64,000 nt of DNA. It comes from Sclerotinia nivalis. Lineage: Eukaryota > Ascomycota > Leotiomycetes > Helotiales > Sclerotiniaceae. This document shows positions 20,780 through 33,577 of the stretch, one piece after another (within the stretch, counting starts at the first letter, position 1; each line of letters starts with the position of its first letter). The translations under genes and the position numbers were made by a program. Under the pieces are notes generated by a model. That model searched no databases and was not told where the DNA came from. It saw only the letters and a program-made list of their open reading frames with translations. The DNA is taken from contig JAPEIS010000011.1 of assembly GCA_029531795.1 (NCBI GenBank), positions 1,116,001 to 1,180,000 of the forward strand. Reading direction: 5' to 3'.

Positions 20780-23700
20780 ATACTTTTAAACGAAACGAAT
20801 CGTCTTGGTGCAAATGGATCTTCGTAGAGTAGACGTAGCAATCATATTATATGATTCCGGTTGCAATATAGCAGTATCGGGGTGCTTTAGAATTCAAGTT
20901 GGTGACTCTAGCTTTTCTGGGTGAAGATAATGATATTCAATAAGAATTTTCTTGTTATTCTTTAAATCATTAGTTGGTTATCAAGTTGGTGTGTAGTGTT
21001 TTCATTTGATCAAATAATAGTAGTTATCTTTATTGTGATTATCTAGAACTCCTTCAAATATTTATTTTTGAATAGATTTATCTTTATTATCATTCTGTTT
21101 CAAAACTTTGTTTTGTGTAGTCAAGGATTCTGATTCGTTAATCGTTGTTTGAACTAGAAAGTGGGGATTAATATAAGTTGGAAATAAAAGAAAATGATGG
21201 AAAACAGGGAAGATTTTAATGTTTTCAGGTAATTGGATAAAGCAAGTATGGGGATAAATCTTGATAATTTTATAAGGATTGATTTATTTATTATTTAGCT
21301 TTTTTGTTTTATATAAGGTTTTTATATTCTTGGTATTGATGTAGACTTTCTGATCAATTATGTAATAAAATAAATCAAAATGGTAATGATTAGTATAGTT
21401 CTTATAAATAGTAATTGTTTGTTATATAAAAATGCGAAGTTGTTTCAAAATATATTCTATACGATCTGCAATCCGATTATTTTTAAAGAATTCCTGTTTT
21501 TGTATTAGAATTATATTCAGCGGGTAAGGTTTATTAGGTTCAATATCTAGGTACAGGTTAAAGCTATAATTGGCGAAGAAGGGCGAGTAATTAATCGTTT
21601 CAGAAATTATATTATTGAATGCAAATTCGGTTAAGGGTAATCAATTCAATCAATCATTTTGATGGTAATTAACAAAAGCTTGTAAATATTATTTCAGAAC
21701 CGAATTAATATATTCGGTCTAATTATTTGTTTGAGGATGAAAAGCTGAAGAATGTTTTAAGGTAACTTTTAATTGCTTCGAGAATTGTGATTAGAATTCT
21801 GATATGAATTGTATTTTTTGATTGGAAATAATATTGTTTGGAAATTTATAAAGTGTATAAATATAATTAATGAAGGTATCAATTAATTTCTTTATTGTTA
21901 GTATATGTATATCGATGAAATATTTCATTTTGGTTAGTTTGTAGATTATTATTAAAATATATTTATAGGTAGAATTGTAGCGAATATAGTTTGGGAGCGG
22001 TGTAATATAATCGATTGAGATATCAGATTATACGTGAAAAGGGATAGGTAGTGGTTTCAAAAATCCGAGAGATGTCGATTTAGATGATTTAGTGTGAATA
22101 CAAAGTTCACAAATCTTTATATAAAATACAATTTCTAAATATATATTAGATTATTAGTATATATAAAAAACAAGATCGATCGTTTTAATTCGATCAAGAT
22201 AATCGATAGGATTAGAAGAATAAGTTTGATAAATAATTTGGAGTTTGAGCTTATCGTTTGGTAGAATTCAAAGCTTATTTCGATAATAAATTTTATTATT
22301 TTGGATCGAATAATCCTATATAGCAATCCGAAAAGTTTTACAATGCTTCTTTTGTTACGGGTTCATCTCCCTTCACCTGCACGTGATCATGTGTGCCTTA
22401 GGCACACATGCATACACTCACTTCTATATAGTCAGGTCACCTCCTTGACCTTCTTCTCCTCCTCGTAGTACAACAATAGATCAAACCTACACATACCTTT
22501 TCCCTCACCGTGATATCTTTGATCATTTAATTATTGATAGATTATTAAAAGTAGAAATAAATTGATCTGTTATATTGAATTTAGTATATACTGTATCGAT
22601 TAGGGTATCGATTAATTAATCGTGGAATAGTACTATTATCTTTATTGGTATCAAATTAATATATTCAATCAAATCTTTATAAAGATTGATATCAAAATAG
22701 TTTTGGGGGAGAATAATACGTTTTCGATTCTTTAGATGCTCATTGTTTGGATTAGAGTGATACAGTTGATCTTCGTATTTTCTATTGAATATATCTGGTC
22801 GAATAGCTTTGTTTTTCGGTCGATAGATTATATAAAAATTATATTGAAATAGAAATTCGGATTATTGCATTTGCTGTTAATTGAAGGCCTTTGTAATTAT
22901 AAAATATTTGAGATTCTTGTAATCAATAAGAATTTCGAATTCCTTTTGTGAATTTTGAAGTTTTGAGCGTTATTTTTTTATTGCTTTGATAATAGCAAGT
23001 AGTTTTTTATTATAGATTTCATAATTGTATTCCGCTATTGTATATTTAGATGAAAAGTAAGCGATCGAATGCAAAAAATTATCATTATTGTATTACAAGA
23101 GAACTCTTTTTGAGGTTTAATCGGAAGTATTGATTTCTAAAACAGTTTTTTATTTGTAATCGAAGTATACCAAAACCAGTGCCATTATAAAAGCCCTTTT
23201 TAAAATATCAAAAACCTTTGTATAATCTATAATCTATTTCTATATAATATTCTTTTGCAAAAGATCGTTGAAAGAATAACAAATCTTTGAAAAATCTTTT
23301 ATAAAACGTTGATAGAAATTGGCGAAACCAAGAAATCGTTGTAAATCCTTTATACATAAAGGTAACTCCTAAAATATAATAGTTGTAACCTTTTCTTGAT
23401 TCATTTCGATATCTTCAATTGTAATGATAAGATTCAAATACTTTGTTTTTGTAGTTTCGAATTCATATTTGTTAATATCAATTTATAATCCAGTATTTAT
23501 TAACTTTTGAATCATTTGATAAATATACTCTTTATGTTTTACAGGATTATCGGAGTAGATTAAGATATCATCGAGATATACGGTATAATACTTATCCAAC
23601 TTATCGAAAAGCGTATAATTAATATAATATTGAAACGATACAAATGTATTGTAAAAATTGAAAAGTATAATTAGAAATTCAAAAAGATCAAAACGAATGA

Positions 23701-25217
23701 TAAATGTAATTTTCCATTCATTCCTTTCAGCGATTCGCAATTTATTGAATATTATAATGATATCAAGTTTGGTATAAATTTTTGCATTGCAAAAAGTGTT
23801 CAGTGTTTCGCAAACGATGGGTAATAGATAATAATTCTTTATAATAATATTATTGAGTCCTTGATAATCTTGATAAATACGGACCCTTTTTTCAGGTTTG
23901 GCAATTAACAATAAAGGAGAGGTGCATTACGATTTCGATTCCTGAATGAATTTTTTGAAGAGATTATCATCAAACTATTTGTATATTACCATCAACTCTA
24001 TTGATGATAAAAGGCGGTTTTTGAAATAAGATAATTCTTTACTAGATATCAATTCAATTTTGTGGTTCCAGATTCGACAAAGCGATAGTTTATCTATATA
24101 ATATAAAAGAAAAATAAAAATTTTATCTTATAATTATATAAAAAATCTTTATTATATTTAATTATTATTAAGGAAAAATTTGTTGGTTAAAAATTTGTCA
24201 ATATCAGTCTCAAATATCTTCTGCAGATAGAATGGCTTATAGCAATCGTATACAAAATCATAAAATTGCGGCGGAGTTTTAGAAAGCATCTTTATTACAT
24301 TATTCTGTTTTTGTAAAATCGATCGAAAATCTTTTTCTATAAACATCGGGAACAATATAGTTTGTTGCAAATGATCTTGTTTAATAGTTTTCTGTACAGT
24401 ATCTAATTTATTCTATATTAATTGAATAACCCGAACATTATTTTATTGATAGAACGAAACAAAGTTAGAAGTTTGTAATCAACGAATGTCATTTATATTT
24501 GGGTTTGTATCCTTGTAGATGGATATAAGAAGTTTCTTAACAGAAAACAAAAGCAAACAATTTTTTGGATTATGAATAGAATAATATCGATTTGCAATCT
24601 TCAAAATCGATTTTGGATGTAGACAATTGGGAATCATTTATATCTGATTATTTGATTCCCTATAATGCTTTATTCAATAATAATTTACATCAAGCGTTAA
24701 ACCTTATTGAAAGTCGAGATCAATAGAAGAATCGTCAGATTGTAATATATAACCTTCATCTGGTATCTCTTCGATAAAAAGTTTTTTATAAAAAGCTCCT
24801 TTAAAAACAAAAAACATTTAAATAGGTAAAGAATCGATATCATTCTCTGAATAATCCTCAATATAAGAAGAGCAATATTTATAATCTATATATTTAATTT
24901 TTATATTAGAATTAATAAAGAATTTATTTAAAGATTTGATAATATCGATAATCTATTATAAAATAACTTTTATTAGATCCTCTTATTCCCTGACTAAAAA
25001 TAGAATCGTTGATACATTAATTGACTTTGAATCATAATACACCGAATAATTGGAAATATAATAATTTGAAAAGAATATTAAATTCATCTCCATTCAATTG
25101 ATAATAGGATTGTAGTGTTACAATTATAATAAATCAAAGATTAATGATATCTCTAATGAAAACTGAATAATATAAAAAGATCAATATTTATGATAATCCT
25201 TTATAGCGATTTCTATC
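20780..25217 (-). pseudogene. Gypsy-2 copy 2 pol remnant
   Basis: On the minus strand, the PPQFYDFVYDCYKP linker (about 24270) leads into RT. RT carries AKPEKRVRIYQDYQGLNN near 23890 and the catalytic YLDD near 23570. RNase H, integrase and C-terminal segments follow down to about 20780 and align with copy 1. Stops are frequent. A solo Gypsy-2 LTR (22353-22515) interrupts the RNase H/integrase connection. RT is the best preserved part, with a 142-codon open stretch at 23911-23483. Confidence 0.82.
22353..22515 (+). repeat. Solo LTR of Gypsy-2, undamaged, plus orientation
   Basis: 163 bp, TGTTACGG to GTGATA, with the duplication tcttt on both sides (22348-22352 and 22516-22520). Its orientation is opposite to the element that contains it. 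It lacks RIP changes although it lies in the middle of heavily mutated DNA, so either it arrived after that mutation or it is exempt. Confidence 0.93.
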
Positions 25218-25271
25218 TGTCACGGGTTCATAACTCTATCGAGTAGTGTTGATACCGATCAAACTACTTCT

Positions 25272-25508
25272 TGTCACAGGGTCAGGGCCGGGCCACTGGA
25301 CCGGCCCCTTTAGTAGGCTCCACCTGTCCGATCCAGCACCGAGCGAGACACGCTCGGTAATCGTACCCTGTAAGAGCGCTAAGGCTCGGAGCTTTAATAT
25401 ATACAAATATATTTAAAGGAAACATTCCTTTTATAGAAATATAGCTTTTTGAATTATATCTTATCAATAAAAATAATTTCTGTTATCCTATCTACTATCT
25501 TCGTGATA
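25272..25508 (+). repeat. Gypsy-B 5' LTR
   Basis: 237 bp. The outer 50-80 bases are nearly identical to the undamaged solo LTR at 9317-9553; the inner half is rich in T and A from transitions. Confidence 0.92.
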
Positions 25509-25774
25509 TTATATAGCTCCCTTCTATTTGTATCGATACTTCTACAATATCGTTCCATCTATACTTGCTTAACCAGCCCGGTTCCTTTGAAGAATTCGTT
25601 ACTATTGTAACTAATGATATTGCGATCTGATATTGTTATTTCACCTTCCTTTACGAATTCAATATAAAAATAGAAACAGAAATAATCGATCTATAATCCA
25701 CAATTCAAAAGTTTACTTTCGATCTATAAATCGAGAAAACTATATTTATATAATAAAAAGAGGAAAACAATAAA

Positions 25775-26755
25775 TTGATTATCTATCTAATTCAACTCTA
25801 TCCTATCCCTATTGTCCTGTCTATTTCAATCCCTATCGATCAAACCGATTTTTTGCTTTTAACTCCTATTACAATTCCAATTGTTATTTCTATTCTATCG
25901 AAATCTCAATTGAATAAAAAGATACTTGATTTTGTATCGTTTGATAAAACGAAAATCAATCTTAATCGATTTGTCGATCAAATACAGAATAAAATGTATA
26001 CCAATTTCGATTATTTTATTTCTTCACATTCCCGTCTGACTTATATAACTGGAAGATTAACTAAACCCATTGTTGTACAAATTCGATTGTATAATATCAA
26101 AGGATAATTTATTAAACTTGTCGATTATAAAGATCTATTACAAATACTAAAAAAAGCTTATAGAAATCAAAACAAATGAATCGAGATCCGGAAATTCCTG
26201 ATCAATCTAAGACAAAAGAATCAATTATTCTATATCTTCTATACTGAATTCCAAAGATTAATATTGGAAGCCGAAATGACCAACGATAATAATACTCTAG
26301 TTATTCTATTAGAACAAGTTCTATCGAGTAAATTGAAGAACCAGATTGTTATTATCGAACCCTTTACAGATAATACCGATATATTCATTGCTTTTGTATA
26401 AACATTAGAGAATCGTTATCTATACTTGATAGAACCAACTGATTTCAATTATAATCCAATCATCCCGCTACTCTATACTATTACTCAAAACCTGAATCCT
26501 GTTAATCATACCTTTGTTCTGTCTCTGAATCCTATTATCTGATTTGCTACTTTTATTACGATTATACCTATTAAAGATTTAATAAATCTCAATTCCCAAA
26601 AATGTATTAATAAATACAAACGAAGGGAATACTTTTGTTATAGATCTATTGATCATTGTATAAAAGACTATCCGTTCCTAGATAATCGTTCTATATAAAC
26701 TAAAACTAGTTTTACCAGTTTTACCCCATCGTTCTTTATTTCGTCCTCCATTTAG
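25775..26755 (+). pseudogene. Gypsy-B gag remnant
   Basis: It aligns with Gypsy-A gag (14967-15931). A 110-codon open stretch at 25775-26107 opens the region. The zinc knuckle near 26630-26680 (YFCYRSIDHCIKDY) has lost its last cysteine, and stops precede and follow it. Confidence 0.72.
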
Positions 26756-26871
26756 ATTCAATTATATACTATATTATTATACAATCTGTTCCCTTCCAGT
26801 TCTTCAAGTTTGGGAAACAAAGTCTGTTTGGTATAAATCGTTGTCAAACGAAAGCCTTATATATATTACGC

Positions 26872-29800
26872 TTGTCTATTGTTATAATTCGAGGTTTATC
26901 TTTTGCTAAAGAAACAAATAATCGAACAAATTTAATAATATTGTTTATTACTATTCTATCGACATCTAATCGATCCTGTTTTATTTACGTTATAATGGAT
27001 AACAAATACAAAGGATATATTTTCACAAATCGAAGTTGGATTGAAACTACCAAGCTTCTAATATACAAATTATCTGTTCCGTTCGAAGTTATTGGATTCG
27101 ATGGGAAAATACTATCTGAAAACCGAATGGATTGTTACATTCTAATCGATCTACAAATCAACAATCATTACGAAAAAAGATCAAAAATCTATATCATTGA
27201 GTTAATTTATTATTCAATTGTTTTGGGATTAGTATAATTAAAAAAGTATAATCTTTATATCGAATTCGTATTTAATATATTCCAATTCGATAACAAATTC
27301 TATCGAAAATTCTGTAATACATTGTTGCAATCATTCTATATAAAAGTATTACAAAATATCCTAAAGAAAGTCTATCTAGTATACCTACCTTTCCATTCGA
27401 ATACCTTTCAAAACAAAAACATTATATTTGTATCAATAAGAATCTATATAGTATATATTTATTGCAATTATAAAATATTCCAGATTATTATAGATCTGAT
27501 TAACGATATCCTATCCCAAAAAAAAAGATTCTATTTTATCTAATCTATTTAAGGAATTCTGATCCTAGATCGATATATTCTCCTCGCGAAATACCGACAA
27601 ATTGCTCTTGTATTGATTGTACGATTATGATATTTATCTAAAAAAGAAAGCCAAATTACTATTTGAAGCTTTTTATTCTATATCCTGAAACAAGTTTATT
27701 ATTTTGAAAAACTGGTTATCCGAGAACCTTTAAAAAGGATTCATTTATCCGAATTCATTTATTTCGATTTCGTCTATTTTGTTTGTCAAAAAACCTAATA
27801 AAGGATTACAATTCTATATCGATTACCGAGTTTTGAATAATTTATTAGCGAAAGATCGCTATTTGCTATTGTTTATCAAAGAATCCTTAAATAACCTAAA
27901 GGAAATAAAGTTCTTTATAAAAATCGATATCATCTTTGTATTCAATAATATAAGGATTAAAGAAAAACAAAAATATTTAATTATTTTCTATACCCATTTC
28001 GATCTATTTGAGATCCTAATTATACTCTTTGAATTGATCAATATATTCATTACATTTCAACGTTTTATCAACGATACTCTACAAAAATATCTAAATATAT
28101 TTTATATTGTTTATTTAGATGATATTCTAATCTACAATAGAATTTGCTTTGAATATATCATTCATATTCAAAAAATCCTGGAAGCCCTAAAAAAGATTGA
28201 TCTATATATGAATCTGAAGAAATACAACTTCTTGAAACCTAAAACCAAATTCCTAAGTCTTATTGTAAACTAGAAAGATATCCGAATGGATTCTACAAAG
28301 ATCAAGATGATTATCGAATAGAAGATTCTGATTCATCTAATAGATATACAAGTATTTATCGGGTTTGGCAATTTCTATTGATGATTTATTTATAATTTCT
28401 CGTTTATTATATATCTACTGATTAATCTAACCCGAAAAAACGTTTCATTTGTTTGAAATTCTATTTATATAAAAGCTTTTTCCACTTTGAAGATAACATT
28501 TATCGAAGTATTAATTCTAACCGTTTTCGATTAAGAAAAAAATATAATTATAGAAATCAATATATTCGATTTTATATCTATTAGAATACTATTTTAATAC
28601 AACAATATAGGAATCCTGAAACCTGTTACGTATTTCTCGAAAAAGCATTCGGTTATCGAATATAATTATAAGATTTACAATAAAGAACTATTAGTTATTA
28701 TTCGATATTTCAAAGAATAATATCCAAAATTAAAGAAAGCATTATCTCCGATTCAAATGATTATAGATTACAAGAATTTGAAGTATTTTACAATTATTAA
28801 ATTATTGAATCGTTATCAAACCTATTAATCTGAATTTCTGTTTCAATTCAATTTCAAGATTATTTATCAATTAGATAAACAAAAAACTAAACCTAATATT
28901 CTAATCAAGAAATCAGAGAATCTACCTAAAGAAAAGGATGAATGCTTTTTATACCAAAGCTAAACGATTTTGAAATCAGAAAACCTTGATCCCGCTCTAT
29001 TCTCTGCATCCATTTCTGCTTCCGCATCTATCTTACCTATATTTATTTCGTTTGATCCAATAGATTCTCCGAAAAAAAGAGTTTGTTTTACAATCATTAT
29101 CTATAATCAATTCCATCGATCGTCAAAAGAATTTGATTCAATTCATCCAGCCTCTAAATCTATCCTATCCATTCCTAACTTCCTATCCACTTCTGATACT
29201 TTGCTTATTCCCAAAGCTTTATCGATCCCTAAACTATTGTTTACTTTTATTGCTTTACTTGATCAATCCCCGATATTCATTATAATCTCTAATCTGCTAT
29301 TCGAATTACCGAAAAAATTGAAAACTCTATTTGCTAAAGTATATATATCCGACCCTATACCTATATCTATTTTAAAAACCTTAATAAAGAAAGCATCCAA
29401 GTATCCCTGTATTACCCTATCTAAATACACTGAGAATAATGATCTGCTATATTATCGCAGAAAGCTTTTCGTTCTTGATTATAATAATCTAAAAGTTGAA
29501 CTGTTTCGTCTGATCCACAATTCCTCTACTATAGATCACCTGCACTGTACTCGTACCTTCGAACTTCTATCCCGAAACTACTATTGGTTTGAATATTATA
29601 ATTATATTAATCATTGGATACATAATTATTATAATTGCCATTGAACAGTACCGAATTGTAGAAGACAAGAAAATATTCTTTATTTGTTTTCGATCCCTCA
29701 ATAAGTATAAAAGGATATATCGATCGATTTTATAATATATCTTCCGAAAAGTTTTGATTACGATATGATATTCATAATAATCGATTGATTGATTAAAATG

Positions 29801-30815
29801 AAGTATTTCTTGCCTTATTACAGTATTTGTAATTCCGAAGAAATAACCTGTTTGTTCCTGAAGTATATCTGAAAACTACATAGCCTACCGTCGACGATTA
29901 TATTCGATCATAATACTCAATTTATATCTGATTTTTGAAAACATATTTGTAAACACCTAAATACAGTATTGAAACTATCGATAATTTATCACCCGGAAAC
30001 CGATAAACAAATTAAAAAAGCAAATGCTATACTCGAACAATATCTCCGATTATACATTTCGTACCTACAGAACGATTGATCCAAATAATTATCAATTGCT
30101 GAATTTTCAATCAATTCTATTTAATCTGAAAATTCCTATCTAACCCTATTCTTTACGAATTACAATTATCATCCGTATATAAAGTTTGAACCATCCATCA
30201 TTACTAACCGCCCTAACATTCAGAATACCAAAGAGTTTATCAAAAAAATATCCCTGATCATTGAACATCTGAAAACCGAATTGATCGTTAACCAAACTCG
30301 TTATACAAAGAATACCGACACTTACTATACTCTTACCCACTATTACAATTTTAATAATCTAGTTTAATTGAATACCAAAAACATCAAAACCCTAAAACCC
30401 CAAAAGAAACTAGATTGGAAGAATCTAAACCCATTCCGAATTCTGCAAACTATAAACACATACATTTACAAACTCGAATTACCTACCTCGATAAGAAATC
30501 ACTCTATATTCCATATAAATTTACTACACCCTACTTATAACAATTCTATCCCTAATCAATACAATCCACCCCCTTCTCCCATTGAAATCGAAGGAATCGA
30601 ATAATTCGAAATAAAGAAAATTCTGAATTCCCATTGGAAGTATTACAATTATAATAACCCTCGTTTGAAATATACCATCCGATAAATCGATTACAATGAA
30701 TCGATCGAAGAATCTATTGATTACCTAAACAACATTCAAAAACTGATCCAGAATTACCATCAAAAATATCCAAATAAACCTAACCCTCATAACCACTTCA
30801 ACGGAATTCAACCTT
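26872..30815 (+). pseudogene. Gypsy-B pol remnant
   Basis: It aligns with Gypsy-A pol. RT shows VKKPNKGLQFYIDYR near 27785 and YLDD at about 28112-28123 inside a 164-codon open stretch (27779-28273). RNase H and integrase follow with numerous stops. A 224-codon open stretch at 28970-29644 covers the RNase H/integrase linker and the start of the integrase zinc domain. The integrase C-terminus is open at 30368-30604. The terminal chromodomain-like segment is degraded. Confidence 0.8.
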
Positions 30816-30829
30816 AAGGAAAAGGATAC

Positions 30830-31066
30830 TATCACAAAATCAGGGCCGGGCTACTGGATCAGCCCCTTTAGTAAACTCCACCTATCCGATCCAGCACCAA
30901 ACAAAACATACTCGATGATTGTACTCTGTAAGAGCGTTAAAGCTTGGAGCCTTAGTATACACAAATGTATTTAAAGGAAACATTCTTTCTATAGAAATAT
31001 AGCTCTTCGAGCTATATCTTATCAATAAAAGTGATTTCTGTTATCCTGTCTGCTGCCTCCGTGATA
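30830..31066 (+). repeat. Gypsy-B 3' LTR
   Basis: 237 bp. The left (inner) part starts TATCACAAAATC instead of TGTCACAGGGTC. The last 100 or so bases up to CCGTGATA are undamaged. Confidence 0.92.
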
Positions 31067-31126
31067 CTTCTACCCTTTTAGGGGTTTCGTGGCCTAGTGG
31101 TAGAGTTCTAGCCCTGTGACACTATC

Positions 31127-33300
31127 ACAAAATATTCTGTAATTCTATTGGCGACCTTTTCATCAGCAAATCGAAGCTTGCAAAGAAAAAATAAGAATTG
31201 TATTTCGATATTGTATTTGAGGATAAAAGAACAATCAATAAAAACTTCTCCGAAGTATTCATTATCAATAAGATTTGTAACAATAAAAGAGTTTTCATAT
31301 ATAGGGAATATAATGATTTTAACAAATAGAAATTTGTTATTCATAAAATTGAACTACAATGATTTATATCTATTCATTCCTCGATTTATCTTCTTATTCT
31401 TAGTATTCCTTCACGAACGATTTTTCACAAAGATTAGTCTTTTCTTTATTCAGGACTTTCCTTAATTGAACTAAATATAAAGATAACCTTCTTTAGTTCG
31501 ATATAGTTTTGTTATTATATCTAATTCAAATGTTATTGGCCTTGTATCTAATTACTAGTATATCCTCCTCGAAATCCACCGCGATCATTGTTAGACTTAT
31601 TGGAGTCTCGGAAAGCCAGAACAACAGTACATTGAACAGGGACTAGATTAATTGGAACAACAGCATTATAATTAGAAAAGGCATTAACAGAAATCTATTT
31701 GCCAAAAAAAAGATTACTATTAATATTATAAATGATATAATAATCAACTTGAAGATAATTGATCCTACTATAATAATTACAAGAAACTACAGGATTAAAC
31801 TTCTTTTTCTTATTTTGCTGATTCTTTTATTGTTATCTCTTTTATTTTATTATATCGAGATCCATAAGATTATTATTATCAATGACAAATATATTATCAG
31901 AATTTTTGTTATAATATTTAGCATCACGAAGATTCTGACTCCAAATAGAGAATTTCTTTTGTCAATCATTAACATCATCAACAATGCAAAGGTTCGAATC
32001 ACCAATAATCAAAGTTCGGAAAAGAATAATAACCTTTTGCTTTATTGTATTAACAATCTCGTAATCAGATTTGTAGCAAGAGTTAGCCAAATGAGATAAT
32101 ATAAAGAAGAAAGCCGAAAAGGATTCTTTTGAATCTATAGAAAGTTTATCGAATTTAAACGAAGCTTCCTTTTCAATATCTATAGAGATATATAATTTAT
32201 CCAATTTGGCCAAAAACGAAGCAACAAAGTCGAAACAAATAAGATTATTAACAAATCTAATGATATCCGTAATATACTTTTATTATATTTAATTATCGAG
32301 AAGACTAATAATATAACTAATCTTCTTTTGTTCGAAAACAAAGAATTATAAATCAATCATTTAGTAGAATTGCAAATCCAACTTTTAGGATTGATAGTTT
32401 TTTTGGCAGATAAGAATATTAGATCTTTCGTCTTTAAAAACAAATAGATCTTTTTGAGTTTGACGGGAAATGGTTGGTTTCTAGTTAATAGTAGTATTAT
32501 CGATATCCAATTAAGTTTGCTTATCAATCAAAATATAAAGAAACTCAATGTTTTCTGTTTTGCATTTCTTGATCTTATTTGTTTGAATAATAATATATGT
32601 CACGGGGTCCCCGTATATGGTATACGGAGACCGCTCGGGTTCCGACCCATAGGAGTCGGACCTCGGATAAGTGTAGGCTAGCCCCGGTCGGGGCTAGCGC
32701 TACACATAAATGTATTTAAGGAACCGTTCCTTCTATAGAAACGTAGCTCTTCGAGCTACGTCTTATTAATAAAAGTGATTTCTGTTATCCTGTCTGCTGC
32801 CTCCGTGATAATATAGGTAACTTGAATAATAAAACAATTTTCGATAACAAAGAAAATATGATTTAGATAAACAATTTGTTTGTTAGAATCAACAATGAGG
32901 TTTGGTATTACCGAAATATCCAATTCTGCTAGAATTTGTGTAATAGTAGATTATTGATCGAAGATTCGTTGAATTCCGGTATAAACTCCCTCGATAGAAG
33001 TAAGAGTCGTGTTATCAGCAAATGTAGAACCAGAAGTTATTATAAAAAGAATTGCAATTATACAAAAGTAATCGATAAAGAAATTATAATTATACAAAAA
33101 CAATTAATAAAGAAAATGCAATTATACAAAAGCAATACACATACAAAATGTAATCGTATAAAAGCAATCAAAAATAGATACAGAAGTTTACAAATAAATA
33201 TAATCATACAAAAACAATCAAAGATCAAAAGCTGTACAAAAGCGAATAAAAAAGGCTGCACAAAAGTAGATAAGAAACGCAATCATACAAAAACAAGCGA
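31127..33300 (-). pseudogene. Gypsy-2 copy 2 protease and gag remnant
   Basis: On the minus strand, the protease region at 31344-31127 shows a mutated active-site segment (LIDNEYFGEVFID) where a DSG-type triad is expected. Upstream, a capsid-like stretch at 32213-31962 includes FKFDKLSIDSKESFSAFFF and LFRTLIIGDSNLCIVDDV. An undamaged solo LTR (32598-32810) interrupts gag. The part above 32816 should be the start of gag and the 5' leader. This is the segment that Gypsy-2 copy 1 lacks. Confidence 0.7.
32598..32810 (+). repeat. Solo LTR of the Gypsy-A family, undamaged
   Basis: 213 bp, TGTCACGG to CCGTGATA, with the duplication atata (32593-32597 and 32811-32815). It is GC-rich and serves as the unmutated reference for the Gypsy-A LTR. 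Its 3' half is nearly identical to that of the family B solo LTR at 9317-9553. Confidence 0.93.
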
Positions 33301-33409
33301 ATTACAACAATACAAAAGCAATCGAAAACAGATACAAAAGCCTACAAATGATTTGGCAAGACCAAATCATTTTGTAAAATGGTAAAGCCTTTGAAAAAAT
33401 AGTACAAAC

Positions 33410-33572
33410 TATCACAATGAAGGAAAAGGTATATATAAGATTGATCTATAATTGTACTACAAGGAAAGGAAGAAGGTCAAGAAGGTGACCTGACTATATA
33501 GAAGTGAGTGCATGCATGTGTGCCTAAGGCACACATGATCACGTGCAGGTGAAGGGGAATGAACCCGTAACA
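33410..33572 (-). repeat. Gypsy-2 copy 2, 5' LTR
   Basis: 163 bp. The inner 75 or so bases (33410-33485) carry only G-to-A changes on the plus strand; the outer 85 are undamaged. The flanking aggaa matches 20413-20417. Confidence 0.9.
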
Positions 33573-33577
33573 AGGAA

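Larger units (their letters stand above)
25272..31066 (+). mobile_element. Gypsy-B, full-length Ty3/Gypsy chromovirus, heavily RIP-mutated
   Basis: The element is 5795 bp with 237-bp LTRs (25272-25508 and 30830-31066) and the duplication cttct (25267-25271 and 31067-31071). Its internal region aligns with Gypsy-A along the whole length, but it is more damaged. The LTR shares its 3' half with Gypsy-A; the 5' half is unrelated. It is inserted in the 104-bp element and is the deepest level of the nest. Confidence 0.93.
25218..31121. mobile_element. 104-bp foldback element, copy 1, split by Gypsy-B
   Basis: Bases 25218-25271 plus 31072-31121 rebuild a 104-bp unit with TGTCACGGG...CTGTGACA ends, flanked by ctatc (25213-25217 and 31122-31126). 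A second unit of exactly 104 bp is at 50084-50187. The ends form imperfect inverted repeats of about 22 bp, and the middle holds a second hairpin and a CCCTTTTAGGG inverted repeat. An A-box-like TGGCCTAGTGG lies at 31090-31100. It codes for nothing. The host sequence is the protease region of Gypsy-2 copy 2. Confidence 0.88.
20418..33572 (-). mobile_element. Gypsy-2 element, copy 2, full length, split by nested insertions
   Basis: LTRs of 163 bp at 20418-20580 and 33410-33572 are flanked by aggaa (20413-20417 and 33573-33577). Without its own insertions (22353-22515, 25218-31121 and 32598-32810) it is about 6.9 kb. On the minus strand it reads gag, protease, RT, RNase H, integrase and a C-terminal region, so unlike copy 1 it is structurally complete. 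It is heavily RIP-mutated. The Copia RNase H sequence continues in frame-compatible fashion on either side, which confirms the insertion limits. Confidence 0.9.

Noticed and set aside
32936..33385. 149-codon open stretch on the plus strand, Lys/Thr/Gln-rich
   Set aside because: It is the antisense of the damaged gag/leader region of Gypsy-2 copy 2. AT-rich RIP DNA creates such frames, and there is no motif.
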